64,000 bases of DNA. Source: Escallonia rubra. Lineage: Eukaryota; Streptophyta; Magnoliopsida; Escalloniales; Escalloniaceae. Positions 1-11,986 of the stretch are shown piece after piece (positions within the stretch are counted from its first letter, which is position 1; each line of letters starts with the position of its first letter). Made by a program: the position numbers and the translations under genes. The stretch covers positions 94,482-158,481 of the forward strand of contig JAVXUO010002585.1 of assembly GCA_033065855.1 (NCBI GenBank), given 5' to 3'. A model generated the notes under the pieces. The model had not been told where the DNA came from, did not search any database, and saw only the letters and a list, made by a program, of their open reading frames with translations.

Positions 1-392
1 AAATCCCATTAAATCTAAATCAAACAATTATCTTGACCAAAATCATTAATCCCAGACCATCTAAAAAAATCTTTGTTGCCTAATATGTTGTTAGAACATT
101 CATTCAATGCAGCAATACTGCATAAGGCTAAAATTTGACAAAAAACCAAGAGAAAAAAACAAAAGGATGTTCAATATTTCAGCAGTTACAATTGCATGCA
201 TGCCCATTTTGTTTCTCACCGAACCAATTGCATGCATATCAAAGTACGAATTGTTGTGACTTTGTCAAAAAAACTCTTGATCATAAAAACAGAAAGCAAG
301 GTCACTCGGAATACTCTCGATCAACCTAATACTACTGATTGCAAAATGTAAGAAGGGGGTATCTTTACACAAGCGCGCACAAATCTCGAGCT
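1..392. other. No feature seen
   Basis: AT-rich intergenic DNA. No gene, repeat boundary or RNA was recognised. Confidence 0.5.
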
Positions 393-960
393 TCAGACTG
401 CGATCTTCAGTGCCTTTACAGCGACATGCATGAAAAGCTTCGGAATTTTGTTGTTACGACAGCGGGGGTGGGGAATTCCGAAGTGGTGGTTGGGGGGAGG
501 GGTTGGGCGAAAGGGATGGAGGGACAGTGCGGGTGCTGGTTGTGGTAGTGTTGTGTGCGTGGAAGAGGGGATAGAGCAGGAGTGGACGGGATGTGGTATG
601 AGGAAAAGGGCCAATTTTGAGGGAAATATAGGGTGAGGGGGGGGGGGGGGGTATCCCGCTGTAGGGTGGGGGGTGGGTGGGAATGGAAGAATTTTTGGAG
701 GGAGTAATAATCTGAAGTGGGTCAATCGGGATTGGGGGAGAACTGGAAAGGGAGATCCGATGTGAGTCAACCTGGGGATGGGTAATTTGGGGATGAAAAA
801 TTAGTTAGTTTAAAAAAACCATTTTTTTACAATTTACCCCACTTTTCAGAAATTTTTAAGATTGGCCCCCCTTTTTCACAATTTTTCAAAATTAACCCCT
901 CATCCACAAATATTTAAGTCCAAATCCCCTGTTTTTCTAATTTTCCCTAACACTAGACAA
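393..960. other. G-rich low-complexity tract, probable end of a degenerate transposon
   Basis: A strongly G-rich plus strand, including a run of about 15 G near 637-651, is followed by AT-rich text at 780-960. The reverse complement of 780-960 resembles 49186-49380: both begin GGGAAAATTAG-like and continue with alternating short G and T runs, and each leads into a C-rich, proline-codon-like tract. I infer two diverged copies of one transposon family. No matching terminal repeat or target duplication was found. Long open frames here follow from base composition and are not called as genes. Confidence 0.3.
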
Positions 961-1373
961 GTCCATTTCAGAAGACGGACTCTATAACCATTTCTACTTT
1001 GGACTCCTTTTACTTGCAATGATAGACATTTAAACGGAATGAGCCACTTCGCTTTTGTTATCCAAAAGGGAAATGTTGTCACTAGGGATCGTCCGACTAA
1101 ACTAAGACATCATCTAGAACTGGTTCATGCATCGCCAAACTCGTGAGCAGACCTACTAACCCACTTGAACCATTAACCAATGTTACTCCCCAGATCTGTA
1201 TTAAAAGGACCTCCATTGCTAGATTTTGTTTCAGTGTACTGTGCATTTCCCTTTCCGTTCCTTACCACTCACATGCACATGGGACATGACCACATGCCCG
1301 TACTGCTTCCCTTGCCTAAAGGCAACATGTAATCACATGCATCTTCTATCTTCTAATAATTGATCACATGCAT

Positions 1374-1376
<3 letters not shown>

Positions 1377-1412
<36 letters not shown>
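1377..1412 (+). repeat. (CT)n microsatellite
   Basis: About 18 uninterrupted CT dinucleotides, followed by a CCCTCCCTCC tail. Confidence 0.95.
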
Positions 1413-1417
<5 letters not shown>

Positions 1418-1579
1418 CCTCCAGTTGCCCAGTATGTTGTTATACAGCTCACAACATCCCTAAACGTTAGCTCCTTGCGGCTACGATTTTATGGATAAAG
1501 TCTTCATCCGGTGATGCATGAATTCTCCTGCACAAGTCACAACACAAGTAGAATGATGTTGAAATCAAAGGGTAAGTGC

Positions 1580-2053
1580 TCAACTCTTCTTGAGGACCTT
1601 GTCAGTCATGGAGGAACCCACAGCACAAGGGCCACAACCCCTTTTTGCAACATTGAATAGCTCTAAAGCTGGGGCAGAGGTAGCTCCCAGAGTTAAACAT
1701 GGCACCGCTTTTGGGACGCTTGAACAATAAACTAGGTGTATGATTAGGTCCACTGCTAGTCTGCCAAAGAGAATATAATCCAAATTAGGGGGACCAAATC
1801 GGGCCTCCTTGTTCCTCACTTTTGTTGGGTTAATGTTGTACTGATTGCTAACAATACTGGGTTCAGACCTAAGTACAGCCGCAAATAGTGTATAGGTTAT
1901 GTCATGCATTATGCTGATAATAATGTTCCTCCAAAGCGTTCGACCTTGTTTATCCAGAATAGACTTGGTGGCCCACTGGCCTATTATTTCATCTACTGGA
2001 CCTTCCTTCTTAAGAATCTTCTTTATTCGGGCTAGAAATTCTCCGTCTATGCT
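1580..2053 (-). pseudogene. Unrecognised open frame of about 157 codons
   Basis: The minus strand is free of stops from 2053 down to a TGA at 1580-1582, giving about 157 codons. The first ATG in this frame is at 1907-1909. The 5' part is lysine-rich (LARIKKILKKEG, then DKQGRTLW) and the 3' part has CGPCAVGSSM. I do not recognise a family. No splice sites or neighbouring exons of one gene were found. It could be an isolated exon, a transposon remnant or chance. It is listed because its base composition is more even than the surrounding AT-rich DNA. Confidence 0.25.
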
Positions 2054-2112
2054 TTATCAACAGCGACAAAATTTCTCGTGCCGCTTTATCACTTAACAAA
2101 ATTTAAGTGTTA

Positions 2113-2298
2113 CTCTATTCGTTCCAAATAATAATAATAATAATGATATTTTTTTTTTTGGGCTGTTCTAAAAAAAATTGGCCACTTTTCAAATTAAAAA
2201 ATATTTCATAGTTGTTCTTTCGTATTTATCCTTCTTACATTTTTTTATTTTATTAGCGTGCAAGTCAAACACGACCAATTAATTAGGGACGGAGGAAG
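2113..2298. mobile_element. Stowaway-like MITE (CTCCCTCCGTCC family)
   Basis: The ends are diverged inverted repeats: CTCTATTCGTTCC at the left and GGGACGGAGGAAG at the right. Each is bordered by TA, the usual Stowaway target duplication. At 186 bp with an AT-rich middle, it fits a non-autonomous Tc1/mariner-type MITE. A partial relative with CTCTCTCCGTCC lies near 2431, and another copy at 23078-23372. Confidence 0.65.
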
Positions 2299-3372
2299 TA
2301 TTAGTTAAATAATAATATGAGCAAAATACCGCTGACACTCTTGTGAATAAACATTTTCAGAAGCAATATCATTACACGGTCACGACTCACAGGCGATAAT
2401 GGTTTTGTAAAACTAATCATGTTATTATCTACTCTCTCCGTCCAAAAAAAAAAAAAAAATTTAGATCATATTTTCTTTTTTAGGTTGTTCCAAAAAAAAA
2501 AAATATTACCACTTTTCAAATTAAGGTGAAGTTGACGTTGAGAGAAAATATTTTTTCACAATAACAGGATCACTATAACTGACTCCATTGAATTCGCCGC
2601 CATATAACTCAACAATTAATCTGTTGTTGATGCTACAGTAAAACACTTGACTTTTACTTAGACTCAACCGTTAATGTGGATATTTGACCTTCTAAAAATC
2701 GATAACCATAAGAGGTCGATAAATTATTGATTACTATTGATTATTAAACTTATCTAGTTACTATCACCGATCTAAAATCTATATCTAATGCATAAATACT
2801 TCAACAAGACGAAGAACAAAAAACAATTTTTAACTGCATTTGTGGCATTTTCACAAGAATTGCATATCAGCCTACCTAAGCCTAAAAACATCGTAATGTT
2901 CCTTTCTTTAGCATAAACTTAATGGTTATAAGTAGAAGGAGACTAGGCAAAAAATGTAAATGGCGTGGAATTAATTGAATTTGAGATATTAAGCAAAGTA
3001 AAAAAATTTGTAGATGTAAATATAAGTGGTAAAATTACCTCACATACGTATATATACATGAGTAGATTTTGCCTCTAAAAATTAATAATATCACGACTTA
3101 TCTCTAAAAAAAATGAAATTGTCCCCAAAACAAGTTTTACTTATTAGAAAATACTAATTTATTAATAATTAATTATTATATGACCAACCTCTAGGCGGGA
3201 AGAATAGGCGTAGATAGATCCGAGAAACCGCGGGTGGGGGGGGGGGGGGGGGGGGGGTGGTGGACGAGGAGGAAGAGACTTACAAAGAGTCCAACCTCAA
3301 CTAGAAGTGTGGGTCTTTATCTTAAATTATATATTTGATAAGCTAGTTTATAGAAATATACTAAAAAAATAA
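2299..3372. other. AT-rich intergenic DNA
   Basis: No gene was found. It contains a partial MITE end near 2431-2520 (CTCTCTCCGTCC followed by poly-A) and a run of about 20 G at 3235-3257. Confidence 0.5.
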
Positions 3373-4603
3373 GGCAAATTATATTAAGAACTCCTGAGTT
3401 TTATCTTAATTACATTCAGTTGTTCCTTACTTTTTTTATTACAGTAAACTACACATTTTTTATTTTTCAGTTAACAGAATCAACGAAAAGATGATAATTT
3501 CCTCGTAAACAAATAAATTTACCCGGTCATCTCCTTCTCGACTGCCTATCTCTCTCCTTCTCACACACAGACATCACACAGATCGGCAATCACCTGCAGT
3601 CGTACACCACACCACCACTACTCAGTCCATTCCAATAACCACAAGCACCTTCATTAACCTACCACTGCACACAAACCAAAATCACTATACACCACCACCA
3701 AACCACGTTTCACAATTAATACCACCAAAACCAAATTTACCAATTTGACGGTGTTAGTGGTTGGGCTACGGCAACGTGATTAGATTAAGACCCATGGAGG
3801 TGGCTCAATGGTCTCAACCTCTGGTCAGAATTGTTATTGGTTGTCGCCAGTTATTGGTGGTGGTCGCATCGACCGTTGGTTGTTATGGCACTGCCCTCAC
3901 CCCCGGTTGGTCTATGTCGGCATCCTGATCACCGGTTGCCTTTGTCGAAGGTCGTTTGGCCTCGTTGGTGGTCACTCTTCTGAGACGAAGCCGTGGGAAG
4001 GTCACCGACTGATCTTTTGCTTCGTGCTACCGTCCCGACAACGATTTGATGGTCACTCTCCATATTCGGGTTTCGTTATTGACTGACTGGTGATGGGCAA
4101 TATGTGTGTGCATACATCTTTAATTTGTGTCTGTGTGTCCCTGATGGTGGTCGCCGGTGACGGCGATCGGTTTGGGTCCATGGGTGGTCCAGATTTGGGT
4201 TTCGTTCAGTGTGTATGGCTGGTGATGGGAAATATAAGTGTGCATGCATGTTTGTCTCTGTGTGTCTCCTCCGGTCGTGGGTGCCAATGACGGTGTGTAT
4301 GTTTGGGTAAGCCAGGTTTTTTCTCGCCGAAGGCTTGCCGGTGATGATGGGTTCTGAAATGGATCTTGGCACACGGATGGGCGGTGTGGTGGGGTTGGGG
4401 GGGTGGGGGGGGGGGTGGTGGGGAGGGGAGGAGGAGGAAGGTATTTTAGGTATAGAAAGAGCAAAAAGTGAAACATAAGGGAATTTTTTAACGGAGTTGG
4501 CCTTTCGGTTAAATATGTGTAGCTCCATGAAATGGGGGTACAAATCTCATGGAGCAGAGTATAATTAAGGTAAATGTCATTAATTTTGAGTGTAATTTGT
4601 CCC
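3373..4603. mobile_element. Non-autonomous Mutator-like element (diverged TIRs, about 9-bp TSD)
   Basis: The left end begins GGCAAATTATATTAAG. The reverse complement of the right end begins GGGACAAATTACACTCA, and similarity continues for over 100 bp, including a TACACATTT block and a GTTAA(C/A) block. The flanks are AAAAAATAA at the left and AAAAAATAT at the right, matching at 8 of 9 positions, as expected of an old Mutator-type 9-bp duplication. The inside is C-rich and then GT-rich, with no recognisable gene. The region 52606-53890 carries related end sequence. Confidence 0.6.
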
Positions 4604-5129
4604 AAAAAATATCATTTGTAGTTAAGATTACCATCCCGTTTTCTCTACTATTTTGGCACACTAAAGAGATTTCAAAACTACCCTGGGAGAAAGCTTTGAA
4701 CTATGTAGGCCAAAGCATCTGGCCGAGGCTCAGTGCGGTACGAGTCCGTGTAGCTCATGCAAGCCGTGTTGTATTTTTTGAGCACCATGAATGGCTTCAC
4801 CCGGTTCTGGCTACTGTGCTTTTTTGGCCATCGATAGTCTAGTTGGTGATCTATGGATTCCTTTGATATTTCAGCTAATGCATTTGATGCGTACATGATG
4901 CTTTCGTTATAGTGTACATGAACGATGTTTTCCTGCATACCGCTAGTCTGGAATTACACAACTTATAACGTCTATTTTCCCAAAACTGCACTAGCAACAT
5001 TCACATTTGCCCGTTTTCCTTTTCAATTAATCTGTTCGTCAACTCTCCTCTATGAGGTAGTGGACTTTATTATTTCCACTTTATTTGTTGATATACTTGA
5101 TCGTTCCACTTTTTCCCTAAACTCTTTGA
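4604..5129. other. No gene recognised
   Basis: Moderately GC-balanced sequence at 4690-4930 has short open frames but no family I recognise. It might be transcript-derived, but nothing supports a call. Confidence 0.4.
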
Positions 5130-5863
5130 CAGTGGCGGAGCTCTTGCATGACTTTGTGTGTGTGTGTGTTGGGGGGGGGGGGCACGGCACACCCCCAATT
5201 TTTTTGAAATTTTTTATTTTTATAGTTTCAATAATAGATACTCACATTTCACATACTTATGAAAATGTCAATGTATTGTAACTAATTAATTAGGGTTTTT
5301 TTTTATTGTATTCTTTATTCTTTGTATCACCGCCGTCATAATCTACTTCATTCTCATTCTTCATTCTTCCAAATCTCAAATTCCAAATCTCCAGATTACG
5401 GAAAAACATGAATTGATGAAGGTGAGTTCTTTTGTTTTTAGTTTAATTCTTAGAGTATTAACAAATTCAATAGTTACGCTAATTAATATAGTATTAACGT
5501 ATTCAATAGTTACGCTATTCATTAGTTTAATTCTTATAGTATTAACGTATTCAATAGTTACGAAAACACGAATTGAGCAATTTACTATATATTTAACCGT
5601 TTATTATAGACTCGATCATTGATGATTTTCGTGACTATAAAGAACGTCGAGTTCCGGTTTAACCGTCAACGTATAGAGTTACTTTTCTTATATTTTCTTG
5701 TGTTTGTGAAAACTTGATGAACTACTTCTAATTTTGGTATCTTTTATTTTTCATGGTTTATGTGAACTTGAATCTCCTTCATTCTTTTGTGTTAGCCATT
5801 AAAATTTTATTTTATGTCTTTTTGCCTTCCTTTCCCCGCTTAGACTTTTGGGATCCGCCCCTG
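5130..5863. mobile_element. Non-autonomous hAT-type element with perfect 8-bp TSD
   Basis: The ends are short inverted repeats: CAGTGGCGGAGC at the left and GGATCCGCCCCTG at the right. Both are flanked by the identical 8-mer CTCTTTGA, at 5122-5129 and 5864-5871. An 8-bp duplication with CAGTGGCGGA-type ends is characteristic of plant hAT non-autonomous elements. The 734-bp interior includes a GT run, a G run and a direct repeat of an AGTATTAACG(T)ATTCAATAG-like unit at 5452-5560. It encodes no transposase. Confidence 0.85.
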
Positions 5864-7690
5864 CTCTTTGACATGCACAACATGAACCTATTGTTAGAAA
5901 AACCTTTGTAAACTAAGTGACACATTAAGTACACCAACTACATCTGCAAATTAACAACTAGCAAAATTAAATGGTTCCATAGCTCTCACCCTCGAACTAA
6001 ATTATTAGCGCCCTAACTACTCCATTCGTCTCAAAGGTTCGGTACATTATTAAAAGTCAAAGCCTTATTAAATGGCAAATTTGAGGTGAACTTATATCTA
6101 TTTAATTAGATAATACTGATGAATGATGATAAGATGATAACGCTCAATTATTTTCGATAATGTTCATCAGATAAGACTTAAAGAATGACAGGCACACCTA
6201 ATAGCTTGATTTTCAAAGTGACTTGTGATTTGATATATGCAAGTCTCCTTGCTCCACCACCATGTTAAAACAAAGCCGCTTTTATCCAGTACAATGACCA
6301 ACGAGCCGACCCACAAATTGCTAGTAACTTGCAACTAACAAACGACCAATATCATATCTACACTCAAGAAAGAGCACCATCCATGTGGCGTAAACGATGT
6401 TTCACCCCCCAAATAAGGATTCATGCATTCTGCGTGTAGCTGAAATTGGTATAACACGATTGGAAATTATTGAATTGGCTCAACTCAATAGTTTTGACTA
6501 CTTTAGATCGTTGAATGTATTTTAGAATAATTTCCGTCTCTCTTCACCCCTTGTTTATAACACGAGCCCTTGGATCTAATTAGTGGAAGAGCCATAAATT
6601 TTGTATAAAGAAAGAGGGTACCAAGATATGAGGGTGCCCTTCTCGAGTTTGGTTCAAAAAAATAAAAATAAAGATGAAACTGATAATATTGTTATGAAGA
6701 ATAAAAGCTGCATTAGATCTTTTATTTTATACCCACACTCTACTTTGACAATAAGATCTACAGAGTATCCCTAAAAGGATAAAAACGCTTACCGTAAACC
6801 TATACCGAGAGAAGTGAAAGCAACTGGAGTCTTAAATTTCCTTTATAGTATTCGTCTTTCGGTTGGAGTAATTTTTATATTTTGGTTGAATAATATTGGT
6901 TCGAAAAGGACTCGCAAACATTACGAATTTTTGGAAGGACATCGAGTAAGAAAACTGTATAATTTGGAGTTAAAAATAACAAAAGCTTAATAAAGCTAAA
7001 CGACAAATGCTTCTAATCGTCATAAATGCAATAATAATAATTCTGAATGATAAGAATCAATCGATGTTTCAATGTCATGTAACGTTTGCTAAGTACTCCT
7101 CAAGAGAGAATTGAATCAAAGAGTGGAATAGTAGAAACTCCATGATTTTATTTGGGTTACGTATGCGGTACTCAAAACCAACCAAAATGCGGGTTCCATA
7201 CGTTACGATCGTAATCATGCAAAGTGTGACGACTTTTAGTGGAACAGGTGTGGCTCGTAGGACAGTGAGATTTGGTGATAATTATCTACATATATATATA
7301 AATAAATATATATGTACCAGAATTAACTGTCATATGTCAACATGGGGCCGCCTTTAAGCTTTATCGGATGAGCATTTCTTAAGTTTTATTATAAGGAGAT
7401 GATGAGTCATTTTCCCTTGGAGCTTAAGGAATACCAATGCCCCTTCACTTGTCACCAATGTGCAAGTCCCACCATATATAGAAAGACTGCTGCGAAATGA
7501 ATAACATATATATGTTATGTACCAACAGGATAAATAGGAAAAGGAATGAATATTTGGGTGGTGGACCGGTTTTTATACTTTTTCTCTGTTAATTGTGATA
7601 TTTTCATGTTCATATTATCGCTTCAAAACCGAACCAGAACATTTCCTGACCTCTTATATTGATGCAACAATTTGAAGTAAATTAGTTTAA
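5864..7690. other. AT-rich intergenic DNA
   Basis: I see no gene, RNA or clear transposon end in this stretch. Confidence 0.5.
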
Positions 7691-8570
7691 TTTTTGGATG
7701 AACAATTGACCAAATAGAACACCCCCATTTCTAATTTTGAGTAGGACGGGATCCTCAACACCACGATTCCCGTTTATACTTGTTTTTCCTACACGTCCTT
7801 GCATGTTTACTCTTGGCGAAGGTACTTTCTCCACGAAAACTGCTTATAACGTCGGCTCCAAGGAAGAACAAACTAACAACTCGAGGATGCATTGCTACCT
7901 AAAGACTGGAAGCAGATTTTGAAATTTCTCATACCCCAAAAGATCATAGGATTCATGTAGACCGTCATTCATGATGGTTTGGCCACAGATCTATTACATG
8001 GCTGATTCTAGTAAGTGTTCCCAAATGTCTTCCCAACGTGTTGACTGGGATTGTGAAATGGCTATGGGGAGACTTGGAAAAAACTCATCGGACCAAGACA
8101 CATACAATTACGACTACTTAATTACTTGAATTTAATTGACTGGTTTGGAAAGGAATTGTCTGCCTATGGATGAGATGAAAGGGGTACCATGGACAACCAT
8201 TTTGATTATTGCCATGTGGAGTGACTCGATTCGTAGGAACAAAAAGGTTTTCAACAACAAAGGCACCATCTCCTCACAAGCCTACTAATCTTGAATCATG
8301 CGAATGGAGATCTCTGAAGCCTTCCGTCCAAATTCGGTAGTCAATATTTACTGTAACATAATGACATGCTACATATGGAGCATTAAGAGGAAATTCATGA
8401 CTAATAAGTGGCTATGGTGTAATCATTAAAAGACGATCGAGGATAATGGATCGGAGGATGTTCATGAAAGCATTTGGCAAGAATCAAAGTCTAGATACGA
8501 AGATGTGAGGCATAAACAAAAGACTTTGCGTAGCCAAAGAAAAGGACCGGTCAAAAATGACGCTTGTATC
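7691..8570 (+). pseudogene. Decayed LINE ORF2 remnant (zf-RVT region)
   Basis: Three-frame reading on the plus strand recovers text typical of the C-terminal part of plant L1 reverse transcriptase proteins. The pieces include KIIGFMWTVIHDGLA near 7940-7985, MDEMKGVPWTTILIIAMW near 8167-8220 and RRNKKVFNNKG near 8233-8265, broken by several stops and frameshifts. This order (FMW, then PW...IAMW, then RNKKVF) is the zf-RVT to RNase H spacer seen in LINE ORF2 proteins. The 5' portion is missing, as is common for truncated LINE copies. No target duplication was identified. Confidence 0.55.
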
Positions 8571-8940
8571 TGACTCAACTCAACCGCAGCACTTTATAAA
8601 GCAAGATACATGGAGCCATCCGGTGGGTGCAATGGTGGAGTACTAACGATACGTAATTAAACAACATTGATATGAATTGACACACACAATCAAAAGTTGG
8701 AGCCGGACCGATATGTATATTTCCAAGGCAATCTTGTGAAGATGAATTTGTTTCTTGTTTGCTTGCCATGTTAAAATTAAGTTTTTCAAATTACTAAATT
8801 TAATTACAATTCACCAAGTCTATGCATATATTTGTTTGCAACTCATCCAACTCATTTTGATTCATATGATATTCAAACAACATAGAATGGTTTATGAAAC
8901 TTTTAATGTGGCACTTCATTACTAACAAAACATCGAAACA

Positions 8941-9015
8941 TCTGTTAGAAATATCGAAGCTCATATTTTTGCTTTATTATTCAAACAACATATGAGTTTC
9001 GATATTTCTAACAGA
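8941..9015. repeat. 26-nt inverted repeat (hairpin, 23-nt loop)
   Basis: The left arm at 8941-8966 starts TCTGTTAGAAATATCGAAG. The right arm at 8990-9015 is its near-perfect reverse complement, with a mismatch of about 1-2 nt. The loop is AT-rich. It could be a tiny MITE or a small-RNA hairpin. No coding context helps decide. Confidence 0.6.
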
Positions 9016-9700
9016 TATCAAGCATTGCTTAAACTTGAAGAGTGCAAGTCCTTTGGTTCACAAGGAGATTTCTAAGCATCTAAGGCTCAAAATGCTTTGT
9101 AATTAGAAAAAAAAAAAAAAACGTTCCTACAATAAAAGAAATTTATATTGCACTCCTGCAATTTATGGACTAAAATTTCTTTATGATAATATATGTCTAC
9201 TTCAGTGTGCTTTTATAAGTTGCCATTTCATGTGCTTTCTAAGGCATCATAGAATTATTCAACTTTTGCGAGCTTTCCCAAATTAAACGACTTCCTTTTG
9301 ATACAGCCACTTTCTCTAACTTTTTTTTAACTCCTTTTCCAACTTTTCGCCTGCCGAAAACCTGCAACAGAATTACCCCCCCAGGGCATCAAGACCGTTC
9401 ATCCTGGGAAGCTAAAGGGTCCACCATGATCTGGGCCCACACACTACTGGAACATCGGAACTGGTCCACTCATTCACTTGAATCGAGATGTAATCTGGAT
9501 GCTTAAGATTAATTAATGAATGTGGTTAAGACAACGATAAACAAATCTTGGGTTCAGGGCTTTACGCCAGCAATCTAGAGGTTATTTTGGTAATTTCAGT
9601 CATTAAATATGTTTCTTCAGCTGACAAACCCAAACCAAACCAAAGAAGCCCCGAGACCATCGCCGATGTTCATTGTGCTCCACTACAAATATGTTAAGCC
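9016..9700. other. Upstream region of the GT47 gene
   Basis: No gene is seen. The 9370-9700 stretch is of higher complexity than the AT-rich DNA before it and presumably contains the promoter of the downstream gene. I could not assign a convincing TATA box. Confidence 0.4.
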
Positions 9701-10022
9701 TCTGCAGTCTGCACCTATCTTCTCTCTCTAAAAGCTTCTCTCTCTAAAATCTCAACAAGCTGACCTCCATGATTATTATTTCTTTTACTCGAAAACATCA
9801 CAACTCAACCAGACCCCTTCATCAGCATGTATTATCTAATCCGATAACAATATTTAAACTTTGTCTAATCTTTTTCTTTGAATTCTTTTTTCTTCTTCTC
9901 TTCCGATTTGAGAAGCTAAAACGAACCCCCCAACAAACCAATTCAATCCCTTGATTTCTACTTCATCTCCCGACCAGAAACGAAAGCTCCACCCCACCAT
10001 TTCTGGTGGGTTTTTAGCTGAG
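9701..10022 (+). promoter_or_regulatory. Putative 5' leader of the GT47 gene, CT-rich, with an upstream ORF
   Basis: CT-rich stretches (TCTTCTCTCTCTAAAAGC and a second copy at 9720-9750) are typical of plant core-promoter Y patches and leaders. An ATG at 9769-9771 opens a 61-codon upstream ORF ending at 9954, before the main start at 10023. The frame of the main ORF has no ATG upstream of 10023. If transcription starts before 9769, this upstream ORF could reduce translation of the main protein. Confidence 0.45.
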
Positions 10023-11986
10023 ATGGTGGAGATCATTAGGCCAGCAAGAAACAGGGGATTCTATGTCAGGATGAGATTCTTGCACGGCAGACATGGAAGG
10101 CAGCCGGAGAAGATGTTTTGCTTCAGATATTTCAAATGGATACTCTGGTTCTCTCTCTCCTTTTGTTTCTTCATCTCCTTCCTCATCAGCCACTCCCCCA
10201 ATACCCACAAACCCAACAATCTCTCTCTCTCTAAATCCCTTTCTCACTCTGAAACCATCTTTGCTTCACGTGCCCTTTTCGAGTCTCCAAACATCTCAGC
10301 CCTCCAACAACCCAAACCCCATCAAGGTACATTCTAATATTATGACGACCATCTCTCCTTAATCATCATAATCCGATCAAAAATAATTATTTGTTTCCTT
10401 CGGTCCGTTAATTTCAGGTGATTTGAAGAATTTGAAAGTATATGTATACGAATTGCCATCGAGATACAACAGCGATTGGCTAGCAAATGAGAGGTGCAGC
10501 AGCCATCTCTTTGCCTCGGAGGTAGCCATACACAAAGCAATGCTGAACAGCGACGTGAGAACGCTTGACCCGTGGCAGGCCGACTTCTTTTTTGTGCCGG
10601 TCTACGTCTCGTGTAATTTCAGCACCGTTAATGGCTTCCCAGCGATTGGTCACGCGAGGCCTCTTTTGGCGTCCGCCGTTCAGCTTATCTCGTCGGAGTT
10701 TCCTTTCTGGAACCGGAGCTCCGGTTCCGACCACGTGTTTATTGCCTCTCACGATTACGGAGCTTGCTTTCATGCCATGGTAAGAAATCTGACCAAAAAA
10801 TGGCACATTTGGTATCAAACAATTATTTTCCGAACGTATTCATTAGATTCCACTGATATGTTTTGTTTTGGTAGGAGCATGTAGCCATGGCTGATGGAAT
10901 ACCGGAGTTTTTGAAGAAATCTGTTATATTACAGACATTTGGCGTCAAGTATAATCACCCATGTCAAGACGTTGAGAATGTGGTAATTCCACCTTATGTT
11001 TCGCCGGAGAAAGTACGGTCAACGCTCTCAAAGTCGCCGGCGGAAGGCCGGAGGGACATTTTTGTGTTCTTCAGGGGCAAAATGGAAGTTCACCCCAAGA
11101 ACATCAGCGGACGTTTTTACAGCAAGTAATTTCAACATTTACTCTTCATCTTCTTTCTATTCTATGCTCTTCTGAATGGTTCACACCACACACGTAGCAA
11201 AATGTTAAGAGTTTGTATGTCACGTTTTAATAATTTTCTCCCCTGCAATGGATGTGGTGCGGAACGTAGGTCTGACTAATTAACACGATGTACTGCGGTT
11301 AACTTACTTAAGTTTTATGATAAACATATTACTGATGATAATATCTCGTTTTGAGTGACATATATGTGGCAGTCATTTATGGTAAAAATGTTTCCATCTG
11401 TGGTACATTTTTGACGCTTTTTGTTTGATTTTTGCTTAGGCGTGTGAGGACGGATATTTGGCAGAAATACGGCGGAGACCGGAGGTTTTACCTCAAGAGG
11501 CATAGATTTCCCGGTTACCAGTCAGAGATCGTACGGTCAGTTTTCTGCTTGTGCCCACTTGGATGGGCACCGTGGAGCCCGAGACTGGTCGAGTCAGTCG
11601 CTTTGGGTTGTGTGCCCGTCCTCATAGCAGATGGCATCCGATTGCCCTTCCCCTCCGCCGTGCGGTGGCCGGACATATCCCTCACGGTGGCTGAGAGGGA
11701 TGTCGGGAAATTGGGGGATATTCTCGAACACGTGGCAGCCACCAACCTTTCCGCCATACAGAAGAACCTGTGGGACCCGAGGACAAGGCAGGCCCTGCTG
11801 TTCAACGATCACGTGCTGGAAGGGGATGCCTCGTGGCAGGTCCTACGCGCTCTATCGGACAAGCTGGACCGGTCCCACAGGAGTTCAAGGGGTTCCGGTT
11901 CCGGCACAAGCCACCCGTTGGTCGAGTCAGTGCAAGAGCGACAGAGAGCCGCATTCGACGGCGGGCGTGTGACAATGCGGCGATAG
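10023..11986 (+). CDS. FRA8/IRX7: GT47 glycosyltransferase, FRA8/IRX7 (F8H) type, four exons
   Basis: Proposed exons are 10023-10326, 10418-10779, 10875-11125 and 11440-11986, all with GT/AG junctions and consistent phase, giving 487 residues. The first in-frame ATG is at 10023. Residues about 39-56 (ILWFSLSFCFFISFLI) form a single signal anchor, so this is a type II Golgi membrane protein. The exostosin/GT47 domain follows from about residue 105 (LKVYVYELP), with DPWQADFFFVPVYVSCNFS, SHDYGACFHA, GRRDIFVFFRGK and the nucleotide-sugar region CLCPLGWAPWSPRLVESV. In Arabidopsis, FRA8/IRX7 and its paralogue F8H are needed for glucuronoxylan synthesis in secondary walls, probably for the reducing-end tetrasaccharide. 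I am sure of the FRA8/F8H clade, but cannot say which of the two paralogues this is. It appears intact. Confidence 0.92.

Noticed and set aside
9951-10022. Earlier start for the GT47 protein at 9951
   Set aside because: The codon there is TTG, not ATG. The first in-frame ATG is 10023.
10480-10818. Minus-strand frames across the GT47 exons and across the LINE ORFs
   Set aside because: They are antisense shadows of strongly supported coding exons.
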